64,000 nt of DNA from the NCBI RefSeq assembly GCF_000721605.1, contig NZ_JOIZ01000002.1:248001-312000 (forward strand), read 5' to 3'. Below the pieces are notes generated by a model, which saw nothing but the letters and a program-made list of their open reading frames with translations, did no database searches and was not told the origin of the DNA. The position numbers and the translations under genes were made by a program. Origin of the DNA: Streptomyces sp. NRRL S-37. GTDB taxonomy: Bacteria; Actinomycetota; Actinomycetes; Streptomycetales; Streptomycetaceae. Positions 20,401-28,578 of the stretch are shown here, in pieces (the stretch's first letter is position 1; every line of letters starts with the position of its first letter).

Positions 20401-20916
20401 CTGGTCGGACTGTGCGCGCAGGACGCGCACCTCTTCAACAGCTCGGTACGGGAGAACCTGCTGCTCGCCAGGAAGGACGCGACCGAGGACGAGCTGCGCG
20501 ACGCTCTTCGCCGGGCCCGGCTGCTGGAGTGGACCGACGGCCTGCCCGACGGAATCGACACGCTCGTCGGCGAGCACGGGGCGCGGCTGTCCGGCGGGCA
20601 GCGGCAACGGCTGGCGCTCGCCCGGGCGCTGCTCGCGGACTTCCCCGTGCTGGTGCTGGACGAACCCGCCGAACACCTCGACCTGCCGACCGCCGACGCG
20701 CTCACCGCCGACCTGCTGGCCGCCACCGAGGGCCGTACGACGCTGCTTATCACCCACCGGCTGGCCGGTCTGGAGGCGGTGGACGAGGTTCTCGTGCTGG
20801 ACGAGGGACGGGTGGTGCAGCGCGGTCCGTACGCCGAACTGGTGGCCGCGGCCGGTCCGTTGCGGGCGATGGCGCGCAGGGAGGAGCAGGCGGGTCTCCT
20901 GGTGGCGGCACGCTAG
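17422..20916 (+). CDS. cydDC: Fused CydD-CydC thiol-reductant ABC exporter
   Basis: The 1164-residue protein joins both halves of the heterodimeric CydDC exporter, which moves cysteine/glutathione-like thiols outward and is needed to assemble cytochrome bd. The first membrane domain (about residues 1-310) is followed by an ATPase with Walker A VGPSGAGKST and signature LSAGQRQR. After a Pro/Ala linker comes a second membrane domain (about 590-860) and an ATPase with VGPSGSGKTT and LSGGQRQR. Both Walker B segments (LLLDEPT and LVLDEPAEH) are present. The GTG at 17422 is preferred because GAGGG (17407-17411) is too near the GTG at 17413. Both alternatives overlap parS. Confidence 0.95.
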   Translation: MKPIDPRLLRYARATRGFLVAVVGLGAMGAVLVIAQAMLIAEVVVGAFRDGRSAADLGTPLLLLVVVALGRGLVGWLTELAAHRASAVVKSELRGRLLERATALGPGWLDGQRTGSLVALATRGVDALDGYFSRYLPQLGLAVVVPVAVLARIVTEEWVSAAIIVGTLPLIPVFMVLIGWATQSRMDRQWLVLSRLSGHFLDVVAGLPTLKVFGRAKAQAESIRRITDEYRRATMRTLRIAFISSFTLELLATLSVALVAVTIGMRLVHGELDLYTGLIVLILAPEAYLPLRQVGAQYHAAAEGLGAAEDIFSVLETPVPAPGTAAVPTGALAFEDVTVRHPGRSTDAVTDVSFTVAPGETVALVGPSGAGKSTLLSVLLGFVRPTGGRVRIGGADLAGLDLAEWHARVAWVPQRPHLYAGTITENVRLARPDADDDAVRRALRDAGALEFVDALPDGAETVLGEDGTGLSAGQRQRLALARAFLADRPVLLLDEPTASLDGATEADVVAAVRRLAAGRTVLLVVHRPALLAVADRVVRLAGPAPAGVHGEPVRRAAGPVPAAEAASVPAGGPAESEAATVPGGVLARVRALSGARRGRITLALLLGTLALGSAVGLMATSGWLISRASQQPPVLYLMMAVTATRAFGIGRAVFRYAERLVSHDAVLRMLADTRVAVYRRLERLAPAGLRGARRGDLLSRLVSDVDALQDYWLRWLLPAGAAVAVSALTVGFTAWLLPEAGAVLAAGLLAAGVGVPLLTSAVARRAERRLAPARGVLATRVTDLLTGTAELTVAGALPARAAETRRADGTLTRIASRAATATALGDGLTAMVSGLTVAAAALAGVQAVAAGRLDGVALAVVVLTPLAAFEAVLGMPLAVQYRQRVRRSAERVYEVLDAPVPVREPRTPRQAPASPFPLVVKGLAARHPGQDRDALAGVDLTLERGRRIAVVGPSGSGKTTLAQALLRFLDPDAGAYTLAGVDAYALDGDDVRRLVGLCAQDAHLFNSSVRENLLLARKDATEDELRDALRRARLLEWTDGLPDGIDTLVGEHGARLSGGQRQRLALARALLADFPVLVLDEPAEHLDLPTADALTADLLAATEGRTTLLITHRLAGLEAVDEVLVLDEGRVVQRGPYAELVAAAGPLRAMARREEQAGLLVAAR

Positions 20917-21065
20917 CCCGGTGAACACCTTCCGCGTGACGGCACGTCAAACGTGTCGGGAAGGACGGCTGTTCGGCGGTATCGCTGGTCCGTACGGGGC
21001 CAGTGGTCCCCCATGTGTACGACATGAACAGGACCGTGCGCCGGGGCGGGGCCAGGATCGCAGTC

Positions 21066-22118
21066 ATGCGCTTCACCCGCCGTCATCCGCTGCTCACCGC
21101 CGTGCTGCTGTGCGCGCTCGCCGTGGTCGCCGCCCGGCCCGCCGACGGCGACCACGTCCCCGGACACGGTGCGGCGTCCGGCGTCAGCGCGGAGGTGGCG
21201 CGGCTGTACGAGGAAGCGGCGGCGGCGACGGAGCGGTACGAGGCCGGTCTGCGCGAGGCCGAGAAGCAGCGGGCCGGGGCGCGGCTGCTGGAGGAGCGGC
21301 TCGAGAGGGAGCGGCGGGAGACGGCGGTGCTGCGCAAGGACCTGGGCCGGATCGCGAGCTCCCAGTACCGGGACGGCGGCGGACTGCCGCTCACCGCGCA
21401 CCTGCTGCTCGCCGACGACCCCGAGGAGTTGATGCGCGGCCAGCGGGTGGTGCGGCAGGCGGAGGTGTCGCTCGACAAGGCGATCGGCAGGAGCGAACGG
21501 GCCGAGGCCCGGCTCGCCCGCGACGAGGCGAAGGCCGCGGCGGCGTGGAAGGAGCTGGAGGAGCGGAACACGGAACTCGCCGCCCTGCGGCAGGGCATCG
21601 AGCGGAAGCTCGAAGCGGCGCGGTGGAAGCTCCAGGGCCAGGCGGACGCCTCCGTCGCGGCCGGCGCCTGCCGCGGCGCGGTCCGCCTCGACCAGCCGGA
21701 GACACGGTTCACCACCGGCTGGGTGGCGCCGGTGGAGACGTACGAACTGTCCGCCTCCTACGGCAGCGGCGGCGCCCGGTGGGCGAACCGGCACACCGGG
21801 CAGGACTTCGCGGTGCCGATCGGCACACCGGTGCGGGCCGTGGGTGCGGGGAAGGTGGTGAGGGTGTCCTGCGGGGGCGCCTTCGGCATCGCGATCGTGG
21901 TCCGGCACGCGGACGGCTACTACACGCAGTACGCCCATCTTGCCGCCGTCGCCGTCGACCAGGGGGAGCGGGTCGCGCCCGGACAGTGGATCGGCCAGTC
22001 CGGCACCAGCGGCAACTCCACGGGCCCGCACCTGCACTTCGAGGTGCGGGTCACGCCGGAGACGGGGTCGGCGGTGGATCCCGTGGCATGGCTGGAGCGG
22101 CACGGGGTGCCGCTCTGA
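21066..22118 (+). CDS. Secreted M23/LytM-family peptidase with coiled coil
   Basis: The 350-residue exported protein is probably a cell-wall endopeptidase or a LytM regulator of one. A signal peptide covers about residues 1-26 (RRHPLLTAVLLCALAVVAA). A charged coiled coil follows at about residues 40-190. The LytM domain is at about residues 215-350 with RHTGQDF, YAHL and GPHLHFEV, the zinc-ligand and catalytic His/Asp pattern of active enzymes. The long coiled coil resembles EnvC-type activators. It ends one base from the convergent HAD gene with no terminator between them. Confidence 0.92.
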   Translation: MRFTRRHPLLTAVLLCALAVVAARPADGDHVPGHGAASGVSAEVARLYEEAAAATERYEAGLREAEKQRAGARLLEERLERERRETAVLRKDLGRIASSQYRDGGGLPLTAHLLLADDPEELMRGQRVVRQAEVSLDKAIGRSERAEARLARDEAKAAAAWKELEERNTELAALRQGIERKLEAARWKLQGQADASVAAGACRGAVRLDQPETRFTTGWVAPVETYELSASYGSGGARWANRHTGQDFAVPIGTPVRAVGAGKVVRVSCGGAFGIAIVVRHADGYYTQYAHLAAVAVDQGERVAPGQWIGQSGTSGNSTGPHLHFEVRVTPETGSAVDPVAWLERHGVPL

Positions 22119-22119
22119 G

Positions 22120-22989
22120 CTACGCGTGCTCCTCCAGCAGCCGCTCGATCACCACGGCCACCCCGTCGTCGTTGTTGGCGACCGTGCGGCCCGAGGCGGC
22201 GGCGATCACGTCCGGGTGGGCGTTGCCCATCGCGTAGGAACGGCCGGCCCAGGTCAGCATCTCGACGTCGTTCGGCATGTCACCGAAGGCGACCACCTCC
22301 TCGTGCGAGATGCCGCGCTCGGCACAGCACAGGGCGAGCGTGCTGGCCTTGGACACCTCGGGGCCGCTGATCTCCAGCAGGGCGCTGGGGCTGGAGCGGG
22401 TGACGTTGGCGCGGTCGCCGACGGCGAGCCGGGCCAGGGTGAGGAAGGCGTCGGGGTCGAGCTCGGGGTGGTGGGCGAGGATCTTGAGCACCGGCTCGCC
22501 GGCGGTGGGGGAGTCCGGGGCCAGCAGCTCCTCGGCGGGAGCGAGCGCGTCCGGGACCTCCATGTGCAGCTTCGGGTACGCCGGCTCCTGGTTAAAGCCG
22601 TAGGTCTGCTCCACGGCGTACACCGTGCCCGGCGCCGCCTCGCGCAGCAGCCGTACGGCGTCCAGCGCGTTCTTCCGGGGCAGCTCGCGCACCTTCACGA
22701 AGCGGTGCGCGCCGGGGCCGCCGTGCAGATCGACGACGGCCGCGCCGTTGCCGCAGATGGCGAGCCCGTGGCCGTGGACGTGGTCGCTGACGACGTCCAT
22801 CCAGCGGGCCGGGCGGCCGGTGACGAAGAAGACCTCGACGCCCGCCTCCTCGGCGGCGGCGAGCGCGGCGACGGTGCGCGGGGACACCGACTTGTCGTCG
22901 CGCAGCAGGGTGCCGTCGAGGTCGGTGGCGATGAGCCGCGGTCGGGTGGGGGCTGCCTGGGTCTCGGGCTGTCGGGTCGCTGAGGTCAC
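22120..22989 (-). CDS. Cof-type HAD phosphatase
   Basis: The 289-residue cytoplasmic hydrolase has HAD motif I DLDGTLL (nucleophile Asp) near residue 22, motif II-type VTGR, and motif IV GDMPND near residue 240, with a type IIB cap between. Such enzymes dephosphorylate sugar phosphates or flavin/PLP precursors; the substrate cannot be read from sequence. The GTG at 22989 was chosen, but an ATG at 23007 is possible; neither has a strong ribosome site. A paralogue lies at 30634-31443 with the same architecture. Confidence 0.88.
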   Translation of the reverse strand: MTSATRQPETQAAPTRPRLIATDLDGTLLRDDKSVSPRTVAALAAAEEAGVEVFFVTGRPARWMDVVSDHVHGHGLAICGNGAAVVDLHGGPGAHRFVKVRELPRKNALDAVRLLREAAPGTVYAVEQTYGFNQEPAYPKLHMEVPDALAPAEELLAPDSPTAGEPVLKILAHHPELDPDAFLTLARLAVGDRANVTRSSPSALLEISGPEVSKASTLALCCAERGISHEEVVAFGDMPNDVEMLTWAGRSYAMGNAHPDVIAAASGRTVANNDDGVAVVIERLLEEHA

Positions 22990-23094
22990 CCGGCCATTGT
23001 CCCGCATATGCCCGCACGACCGTGCGAGACTCCGCACATCTGAGTGGTTACCGTCGTCACCAGCGGTCCTTCCCGTGCCCTGGGACAGCGAGGG

Positions 23095-23997
23095 TCACCG
23101 GAGCTGCGCCGGCGCCTCCATGGCGATCCGTTCGAAGACCTTCTGGTCCGCGGCGAAGTCCGAGCCGGGGATGGGCCAGTGGATCACGATCTCGGTGAAG
23201 CCCAGCTCGGCATGGCGGCCCGCGAAGTCGACGAAGGCGTCCAGGGACTCCAGTGGACGGCCCCGGTCCGGGGTGAATCCGGTGAGCAGGATCTTGTCCA
23301 GCCCGGTCACGTCCCGGCCCAGCTCGGCGCAGGCGTCGGCGAGCTTCTCCGCCTGACCGCGAATGGCCTGAACCGACTGCTCGGGCGTGCCGTTCTCGTA
23401 CAGCCGGGGATCGCCCGTGGTCACCCAGGCCTGCCCGTGGCGTGCCGCGAGCCGCAGTCCGCGCGGTCCGGTGGCCGCCACGGCGAACGGCAGCCGGGGC
23501 CGCTGCACACAGCCCGGAATGTTGCGCGCCTCGTGCGCCGCGTAGAAGTCCCCCTCGTACGACACCGAGTCCTCGGTGAGCAGCCGGTCGAGCAGCGGCA
23601 CGAACTCGGCGAAGCGGTCGGCGCGCTCGCGGGGCGTCCAGGGATCCTGGCCGAGCGCTGTGGCGTCGAAGCCGGTGCCGCCCGCGCCGATCCCGAGCGT
23701 GACGCGCCCGCCGGAGATGTCGTCGAGGGAGATGAGGTCCTTGGCGAGGGTCACCGGGTGCCGGAAGTTCGGCGAGGTCACCAGCGTACCCAGCCGCATC
23801 CGGTCGGTCACGGCCGCGGCGGCGGTCAAGGTGGGAACGGCGCCGAACCAGGGACCGTCCCGGAAGGTGCGCCAGGACAGGTGGTCGTAGGTGTACCCCG
23901 TGTGGAAGCCGAGCTCCTCGGCGCGCACCCACGCCGAACGGCTGCCCTCGTGCCAGCGGCGGTACGGGAGGATCACGGTGCTCAGGCGCAGAGTCAT
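23095..23997 (-). CDS. LLM-class flavin/F420-dependent oxidoreductase
   Basis: The 300-residue protein has the luciferase-like TIM barrel. Visible family segments are YDHLSWR, GTLVTSPNFRHPVTLAKD and DDISGGRVTLGIGAGG. In actinobacteria most such proteins use F420 or FMN to oxidise or monooxygenate small organic molecules. No F420 biosynthetic gene or pathway partner is near. A perfect parS site lies just upstream of its start. Confidence 0.88.
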   Translation of the reverse strand: MTLRLSTVILPYRRWHEGSRSAWVRAEELGFHTGYTYDHLSWRTFRDGPWFGAVPTLTAAAAVTDRMRLGTLVTSPNFRHPVTLAKDLISLDDISGGRVTLGIGAGGTGFDATALGQDPWTPRERADRFAEFVPLLDRLLTEDSVSYEGDFYAAHEARNIPGCVQRPRLPFAVAATGPRGLRLAARHGQAWVTTGDPRLYENGTPEQSVQAIRGQAEKLADACAELGRDVTGLDKILLTGFTPDRGRPLESLDAFVDFAGRHAELGFTEIVIHWPIPGSDFAADQKVFERIAMEAPAQLR

Positions 23998-24022
23998 ACC
24001 CCGAGCCTATGCGGCGAGCCGT

Positions 24023-24036
24023 GTTTCACGTGAAAC
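24023..24036. other. parS site between the LLM oxidoreductase gene and kptA
   Basis: GTTTCACGTGAAAC is a perfect parS palindrome placed in the 62-base gap, 26 bases upstream of the LLM gene start. Bound ParB could overlap that promoter. Confidence 0.92.
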
Positions 24037-24059
24037 GATCACGCCGTTCCTGGTCCGTC

Positions 24060-24608
24060 TCAGTGGCCCGCGGGAAACCGCAGGTACCGGCTCGGTACGG
24101 CCCGGGTCAGCCACACGCCGTTGGCGCTCACGTGGAAGACATGGCCGTCGCGGTGCATGGCGGCCGCGTCCACGGACAGCACGACCGGGCGGCCCCGGCG
24201 GGCGCCGACGCGGGTCGCCGTCTCGCGGTCGGCGGAGAGGTGTACATCGTGCCGGTTCATGGGCCGCAGCCCCTCGGCGCGGATCGCCTCCAGGTTCCGG
24301 GCGACGGTGCCGTGGTACAGGTACGCCGGTGGGACGGCCGGTGCCAGTCCGAGGTCGACCTCGACGCTGTGTCCCTGGCTGGCGCGGATCCGGGTGCCCT
24401 CGACGGCGAAGCGCCGCTTGTCGTTGGTGGCGACGACGTGGTCCAGTTCCTCCCGGGTGAACCGGAAGCCGTGCGCGGACGCGGCGGCGATCAGCGCCTC
24501 GATCTCGACCCAGCCACCCTCGTCGAGGGTCAGCCCGATCCTCTCGGGCTGATGGCGCAGATGCTTGGAGAGGTACTTCGACACCTTCACGGTGCGTCTT
24601 TCATCCAT
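24060..24608 (-). CDS. kptA: RNA 2'-phosphotransferase (Tpt1/KptA)
   Basis: The 182-residue protein should transfer an internal 2'-phosphate from RNA to NAD+, the last step of tRNA splicing in fungi; its bacterial substrate is unclear. The N-terminal SKYLSKHLRHQPERIGL segment carries the Arg-His pair of the RNA lobe. The C-terminal NAD lobe has YLYHGT, HLSADRETATRVG and RRGRPVVLSVD. Length is normal. The start MDERRTVKVSKYL at 24608 was chosen over the longer open frame. No RNA ligase partner is adjacent. Three DnaA-box-like words lie 57-112 bases upstream. Confidence 0.93.
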   Translation of the reverse strand: MDERRTVKVSKYLSKHLRHQPERIGLTLDEGGWVEIEALIAAASAHGFRFTREELDHVVATNDKRRFAVEGTRIRASQGHSVEVDLGLAPAVPPAYLYHGTVARNLEAIRAEGLRPMNRHDVHLSADRETATRVGARRGRPVVLSVDAAAMHRDGHVFHVSANGVWLTRAVPSRYLRFPAGH

Positions 24609-24664
24609 CCGTTCAGCTTGCCGGGAGAGACGCACGTCACGCGATCGATTTAGCTCCGGAGGTT

Positions 24665-24719
24665 TGATCCACAGCCAAGTGCGTTTATCCACAGGGGAAT
24701 TGATGCTCTCTGTGGACAA
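24665..24719. promoter_or_regulatory. Cluster of three DnaA boxes upstream of kptA
   Basis: TGATCCACA (24665-24673), TTATCCACA (24685-24693) and TGTGGACAA (24711-24719, complement TTGTCCACA) lie within 55 bases. The second is the E. coli consensus and the third the GC-adapted Streptomyces form. Confidence 0.65.
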
Positions 24720-24770
24720 CCTGCCCCGCGTCGACCTGCCCCGCGTCGACCGGCCACCCACCGGCCACCC

Positions 24771-26567
24771 TCACATCGGCGGCTTCACCCGCGCGATCCT
24801 CCGCAGCACCCCCGGCATCCACCGCGACAGCGCGTACGCGGTCCACGCCTCCGCGGTGACCGGCACCACCGCCTCGTCACGCACCACCGCCCGCAGGATC
24901 GCGGCGGCGACCTTCTCCGGCGGATAGTTCCGCAGCCCGTACAGGCGTGCCGCCCGCTTCCGCAGCCGCCCCTCCTCCTCGGCGTCCGCGCCCGCGAAAC
25001 GCGCGGTGGAGGTGATGGAGGTGTTCACGAACCCGGGGCACACCGCCGTCACACCGATGTCCCGGCCCGCCAGCTCCGCCCGCAGGCACTCGCTCAGCAT
25101 CAGCACCGCCGCCTTGGACGTGCTGTAGGCCGGCAGCGCCCTGGACGGCTGGAACGCCGCCGCCGAGGCGACGTTGACGATGTGACCGCCCTGTCCGCGC
25201 TCGGCCATCCGCCGCCCGAAGAGCCGGCAGCCGTGGAGCACCCCCCACAGATTGACGTCGAGGACCTCCCTCCAGTCCTCCGGGGTGGTGGCGAAGAAGG
25301 AGCCGCCCAGCCCGATGCCGGCGTTGTTCACCAGGACGTCCACCACGCCGTACTCGGTGGTGACCCGTTCGGCGAGCTTCTCCATGGCCTGTTCGTCGGA
25401 CACGTCCACCGTCTCCGCCCAGGCCGCCGCCGCTCCGCGACCGCGGGCCTCCCCGGCGGTACGGGCCGCGGCCTCCGCGTCCCGGTCGACCGCCAGCACG
25501 CGCGCGCCCGCCTCCGCGAACGCGAGCGCGGTCGCCCGCCCGATGCCGCTGCCCGCCCCCGTGACCAGGACGAGCTGCCCGCCGAAGCGGTCGGCGTACC
25601 GGCCCGGAGCCGTCACCTCCGGCCGGCCGTCCTCCACGGACGCCACGAACTCGCCGATCCACGTCGCCAGCAGGTCGGGGCGGGTGCGCGGAATCCAGTG
25701 CCCGGCCGGCAGTGTCCGCCGGGTCAGCCGCGGCACCCACCGCTCCAGGTCCTCGTGGAGCCGCTCCGAGAGGAACGCGTCCCCCAGCGGCGTGATGAGC
25801 TGCACGGGCGCGTGCGCGTGGGCGTCGGCGCGCGGGCTGCGCAGCCGGGGCCGCACATTGTCCCGGTAGAGCCAGGCCCCGTGGGCCGCGTCCGACGGCA
25901 GGGACGGGGCCGGGTAGCCGCCGCCGGCGGGCACCTTCTCGACACGCTCCAGGATCCGCGGCCAGCGTCTGCCCAGGGGACCGCGCCAGGCGAGCTCGGG
26001 CAGCACGGGCGTGTGCAGCAGGTACACGTACCAGGACTTGGCGCCCTGGCCCAGCAACTGGGCGACCCGGCGCGGGGTGGGCCGCTTCAGACGGCGGCTG
26101 ATCCAGTGCCCGAAGTGGTCGAGCGACGGCCCCGACATCGACGTGAAGGAGGCGATCCGCCCCGCGGTGCGCCCGACCGTGACGAACTCCCAGGACTGCA
26201 CCGAACCCCAGTCGTGTCCCACCAGATGCACCGGCCGGTCCGGACTGACCGCGTCGGCGACGGCCAGGAAGTCGTCGGTCAGCTTCTCCAGGGTGAACCC
26301 GCCGCGCAGCGGACGCGGTGCCGTGGACCGGCCGTGGCCCCGGACGTCGTACGCCACGACGTGGAAACGCCCGGCGAGCCGGGGCGCGACCTCCGACCAC
26401 ACCTCCTTGCTGTCCGGATAGCCGTGCACCAGGACGACCACCGGCCGCCCGCGCTCACCCAGCTCGGCCACGCACAGCTCGACCCCGCCCGTACGCACCC
26501 GCCGCTCCCGCGCACCCCTCAGTCCCGTCACACCGGCGAATGTGGCAGTCGCCGCAGGCCCCGTCAA
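24771..26567 (-). CDS. EphD-like fusion: epoxide hydrolase-type alpha/beta hydrolase plus SDR
   Basis: The 598-residue protein joins two enzymes. Residues about 20-315 are an alpha/beta hydrolase with HGYPDSKEVW, the nucleophile GHDWGS and a late catalytic His in PAGHWIP; the Asp nucleophile is that of epoxide hydrolases. Residues about 328-590 are a short-chain dehydrogenase with TGAGSGIG, NNAG and YSTSK. This arrangement matches mycobacterial EphD, described as acting on mycolic acids. Streptomyces has no mycolates, so the substrate must differ. The 123-base gap before the divergent ABC operon holds both promoters. Confidence 0.9.
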   Translation of the reverse strand: MTGPAATATFAGVTGLRGARERRVRTGGVELCVAELGERGRPVVVLVHGYPDSKEVWSEVAPRLAGRFHVVAYDVRGHGRSTAPRPLRGGFTLEKLTDDFLAVADAVSPDRPVHLVGHDWGSVQSWEFVTVGRTAGRIASFTSMSGPSLDHFGHWISRRLKRPTPRRVAQLLGQGAKSWYVYLLHTPVLPELAWRGPLGRRWPRILERVEKVPAGGGYPAPSLPSDAAHGAWLYRDNVRPRLRSPRADAHAHAPVQLITPLGDAFLSERLHEDLERWVPRLTRRTLPAGHWIPRTRPDLLATWIGEFVASVEDGRPEVTAPGRYADRFGGQLVLVTGAGSGIGRATALAFAEAGARVLAVDRDAEAAARTAGEARGRGAAAAWAETVDVSDEQAMEKLAERVTTEYGVVDVLVNNAGIGLGGSFFATTPEDWREVLDVNLWGVLHGCRLFGRRMAERGQGGHIVNVASAAAFQPSRALPAYSTSKAAVLMLSECLRAELAGRDIGVTAVCPGFVNTSITSTARFAGADAEEEGRLRKRAARLYGLRNYPPEKVAAAILRAVVRDEAVVPVTAEAWTAYALSRWMPGVLRRIARVKPPM

Positions 26568-26690
26568 CGGCGCCCCGGAGCCTGTGCGTAACTCTCAGGC
26601 AGGTCTCCCCCTACGGGCCCGTACGACTCCAGGCGGACGCCAAGACGGCTCTCCGGTCTGACGACCGGAGTGGTACGGGTCACTAGTGTC

Positions 26691-27674
26691 ATGGACGTGA
26701 CTGTGATCGCGACCGAAAGCCTGAGCAAGCGGTTCCCCCGGGTGACCGCTCTTGACCGGCTCTCCGTGGACGTCGGGCCCGGTGTGACCGGACTCGTCGG
26801 AGCCAATGGAGCCGGCAAGTCCACACTGATCAAGATCCTGCTGGGTCTGTCCCCCGCCACCGAGGGCCGCGCCGAAGTACTCGGACTAGACGTCGCCACC
26901 GAGGGCGCCGCCATCCGCGAACGGGTCGGCTACATGCCGGAGCACGACTGCCTGCCGCCGGACGTCTCGGCCACCGAGTTCGTCGTCCACATGGCACGCA
27001 TGTCCGGCCTGCCGCCCACCGCCGCGCGGGAGCGCACCGCGGACACCCTGCGCCACGTCGGCCTCTACGAGGAGCGCTACCGCCCCATGGGCGGCTACTC
27101 CACCGGCATGAAGCAGCGCGTGAAGCTCGCGCAGGCCCTCGTGCACGACCCCCAGCTGGTCTTCCTGGACGAGCCCACCAACGGCCTCGACCCGGTCGGC
27201 CGCGACGAGATGCTCGGCCTGATTCGCCGCATCCACACCGACTTCGGCATCTCGGTCCTGGTCACCTCCCACCTGCTGGGCGAACTGGAGCGCACCTGCG
27301 ACCACGTCGTGGTCGTCGACGGCGGCAAGCTGCTGCGCTCCAGCTCCACCACGGACTTCACCCAGAACACCACGACCCTCGCGATCGAGGTCACCGACAC
27401 CGACGAGCACCCGGACGGCACCCGCGCGGTGCGCGACGCGCTCCACGCGCGCGGGGTGACCGTCGAGGACGGCAGCGGACTGCCGGGCGCCGGACACATC
27501 CTGCTGCTCACCGCGCAGGGCGAGGACACCTACGACCTGGTCCGGGACGTCATCGCGGACCTCGGCCTCGGCCTGGTGCGCATGGAACAGCGCCGGCACC
27601 ACATCTCCGAGGTCTTCAAGGACGACGTGGACAGCGGCGCGCAGCGGAAGGAGGCGGTCGGCCATGGCAACTGA
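26691..27674 (+). CDS. ABC transporter ATP-binding protein (first of two)
   Basis: The 327-residue ATPase energises an ABC-2 type exporter. Walker A GANGAGKST is at about residue 45, Walker B LVFLDEPTNGLD near residue 160, and a C-terminal extension of about 90 residues is of the kind seen in drug or antibiotic exporters. The start ATG at 26691 is the best placed; two in-frame GTG codons follow within 12 bases. It is the first gene of ATPase-permease-ATPase-permease and overlaps the next gene by 11 bases. Substrate unknown. Confidence 0.92.
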   Translation: MDVTVIATESLSKRFPRVTALDRLSVDVGPGVTGLVGANGAGKSTLIKILLGLSPATEGRAEVLGLDVATEGAAIRERVGYMPEHDCLPPDVSATEFVVHMARMSGLPPTAARERTADTLRHVGLYEERYRPMGGYSTGMKQRVKLAQALVHDPQLVFLDEPTNGLDPVGRDEMLGLIRRIHTDFGISVLVTSHLLGELERTCDHVVVVDGGKLLRSSSTTDFTQNTTTLAIEVTDTDEHPDGTRAVRDALHARGVTVEDGSGLPGAGHILLLTAQGEDTYDLVRDVIADLGLGLVRMEQRRHHISEVFKDDVDSGAQRKEAVGHGN

Positions 27675-28578
27675 GCAGTCCACGCGGACACCGGCCACCG
27701 CATCGGGTGACACCCGTATCCACAACATCGGCTACCGCTCCTACGACGGCCCCCGCCTCGGCCGCTCCTACGCCAGGCTCTCGCTGTACTCGCAGTCCCT
27801 GCGCGGCGCCTACGGCCTCGGCCGCTCGGTGAAGTCCAAGGTGCTGCCGATGCTGCTGTTCGTGGTGATGTGCGTGCCCGCCGCCATCATGGTGGCCGTC
27901 GCCGTCGCCACCAAGGCCAAGGACCTGCCCGTCGACTACACCCGCTACGCGATCATCATGCAGGCCGTCATCAGCCTGTACGTCGCCTCGCAGGCACCCC
28001 AGTCCGTCTCCCGCGACCTGCGCTTCAAGACCGTACCGCTGTACTTCTCGCGGCCCATCGAGACCGCCGACTACGTACGCGCCAAGTTCGCCGCGCTGGC
28101 GTCGGCCCTGTTCATCCTCACCGCCGCCCCCCTGCTCGTGCTGTACATCGGCGCCCTGCTGGCCAAGCTCGACTTCACCGACCAGACCAAGGGATTCGCA
28201 CAGGGACTCGTCTCCGTGGCACTGCTCTCGCTGCTCTTCGCCGGCATCGGCCTGGTCATCGCCGCCGTCACCCCGCGCCGCGGCTTCGGCATCGCGGCCG
28301 TCATCGCCGTCCTGACCATCACCTACGGCGCGGTCTCCACCCTCCAGGCGATCGCCGACGTCCAGAGCAGCGGCGACGCCATCGCCTGGATCGGCCTGTT
28401 CTCGCCGATCACCCTCATCGACGGCGTGCAGTCCGCCTTCCTGGGCGCGACCTCCGCCTTCCCCGGCGGAGTGGGCCCGACCAACGCCGAGGGCGTCGTC
28501 TACGTCCTGTTCACCCTCGGCCTGATCGCCGCGAGCTACGGCCTCCTGGTGCGTCGCTACAAGAAGGTGGGATTGTGA
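27664..28578 (+). CDS. ABC-2 type permease (first of two)
   Basis: The 304-residue membrane protein has six hydrophobic segments and no signal peptide. The polar N-terminus contains NIGYRSYDGPRLGRSYARL, and SQAPQSVSRDLRFKTVPLYFSRPIE is a typical ABC-2 cytoplasmic loop. It overlaps both neighbours (11 bases upstream, GTGA downstream), so the operon is tightly coupled. Confidence 0.9.
   Translation: MATEQSTRTPATASGDTRIHNIGYRSYDGPRLGRSYARLSLYSQSLRGAYGLGRSVKSKVLPMLLFVVMCVPAAIMVAVAVATKAKDLPVDYTRYAIIMQAVISLYVASQAPQSVSRDLRFKTVPLYFSRPIETADYVRAKFAALASALFILTAAPLLVLYIGALLAKLDFTDQTKGFAQGLVSVALLSLLFAGIGLVIAAVTPRRGFGIAAVIAVLTITYGAVSTLQAIADVQSSGDAIAWIGLFSPITLIDGVQSAFLGATSAFPGGVGPTNAEGVVYVLFTLGLIAASYGLLVRRYKKVGL

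Noticed and set aside
17742..20924. A 1060-codon plus-strand frame
   Set aside because: It runs out of frame within cydDC, whose two ABC domains are fully recognisable.
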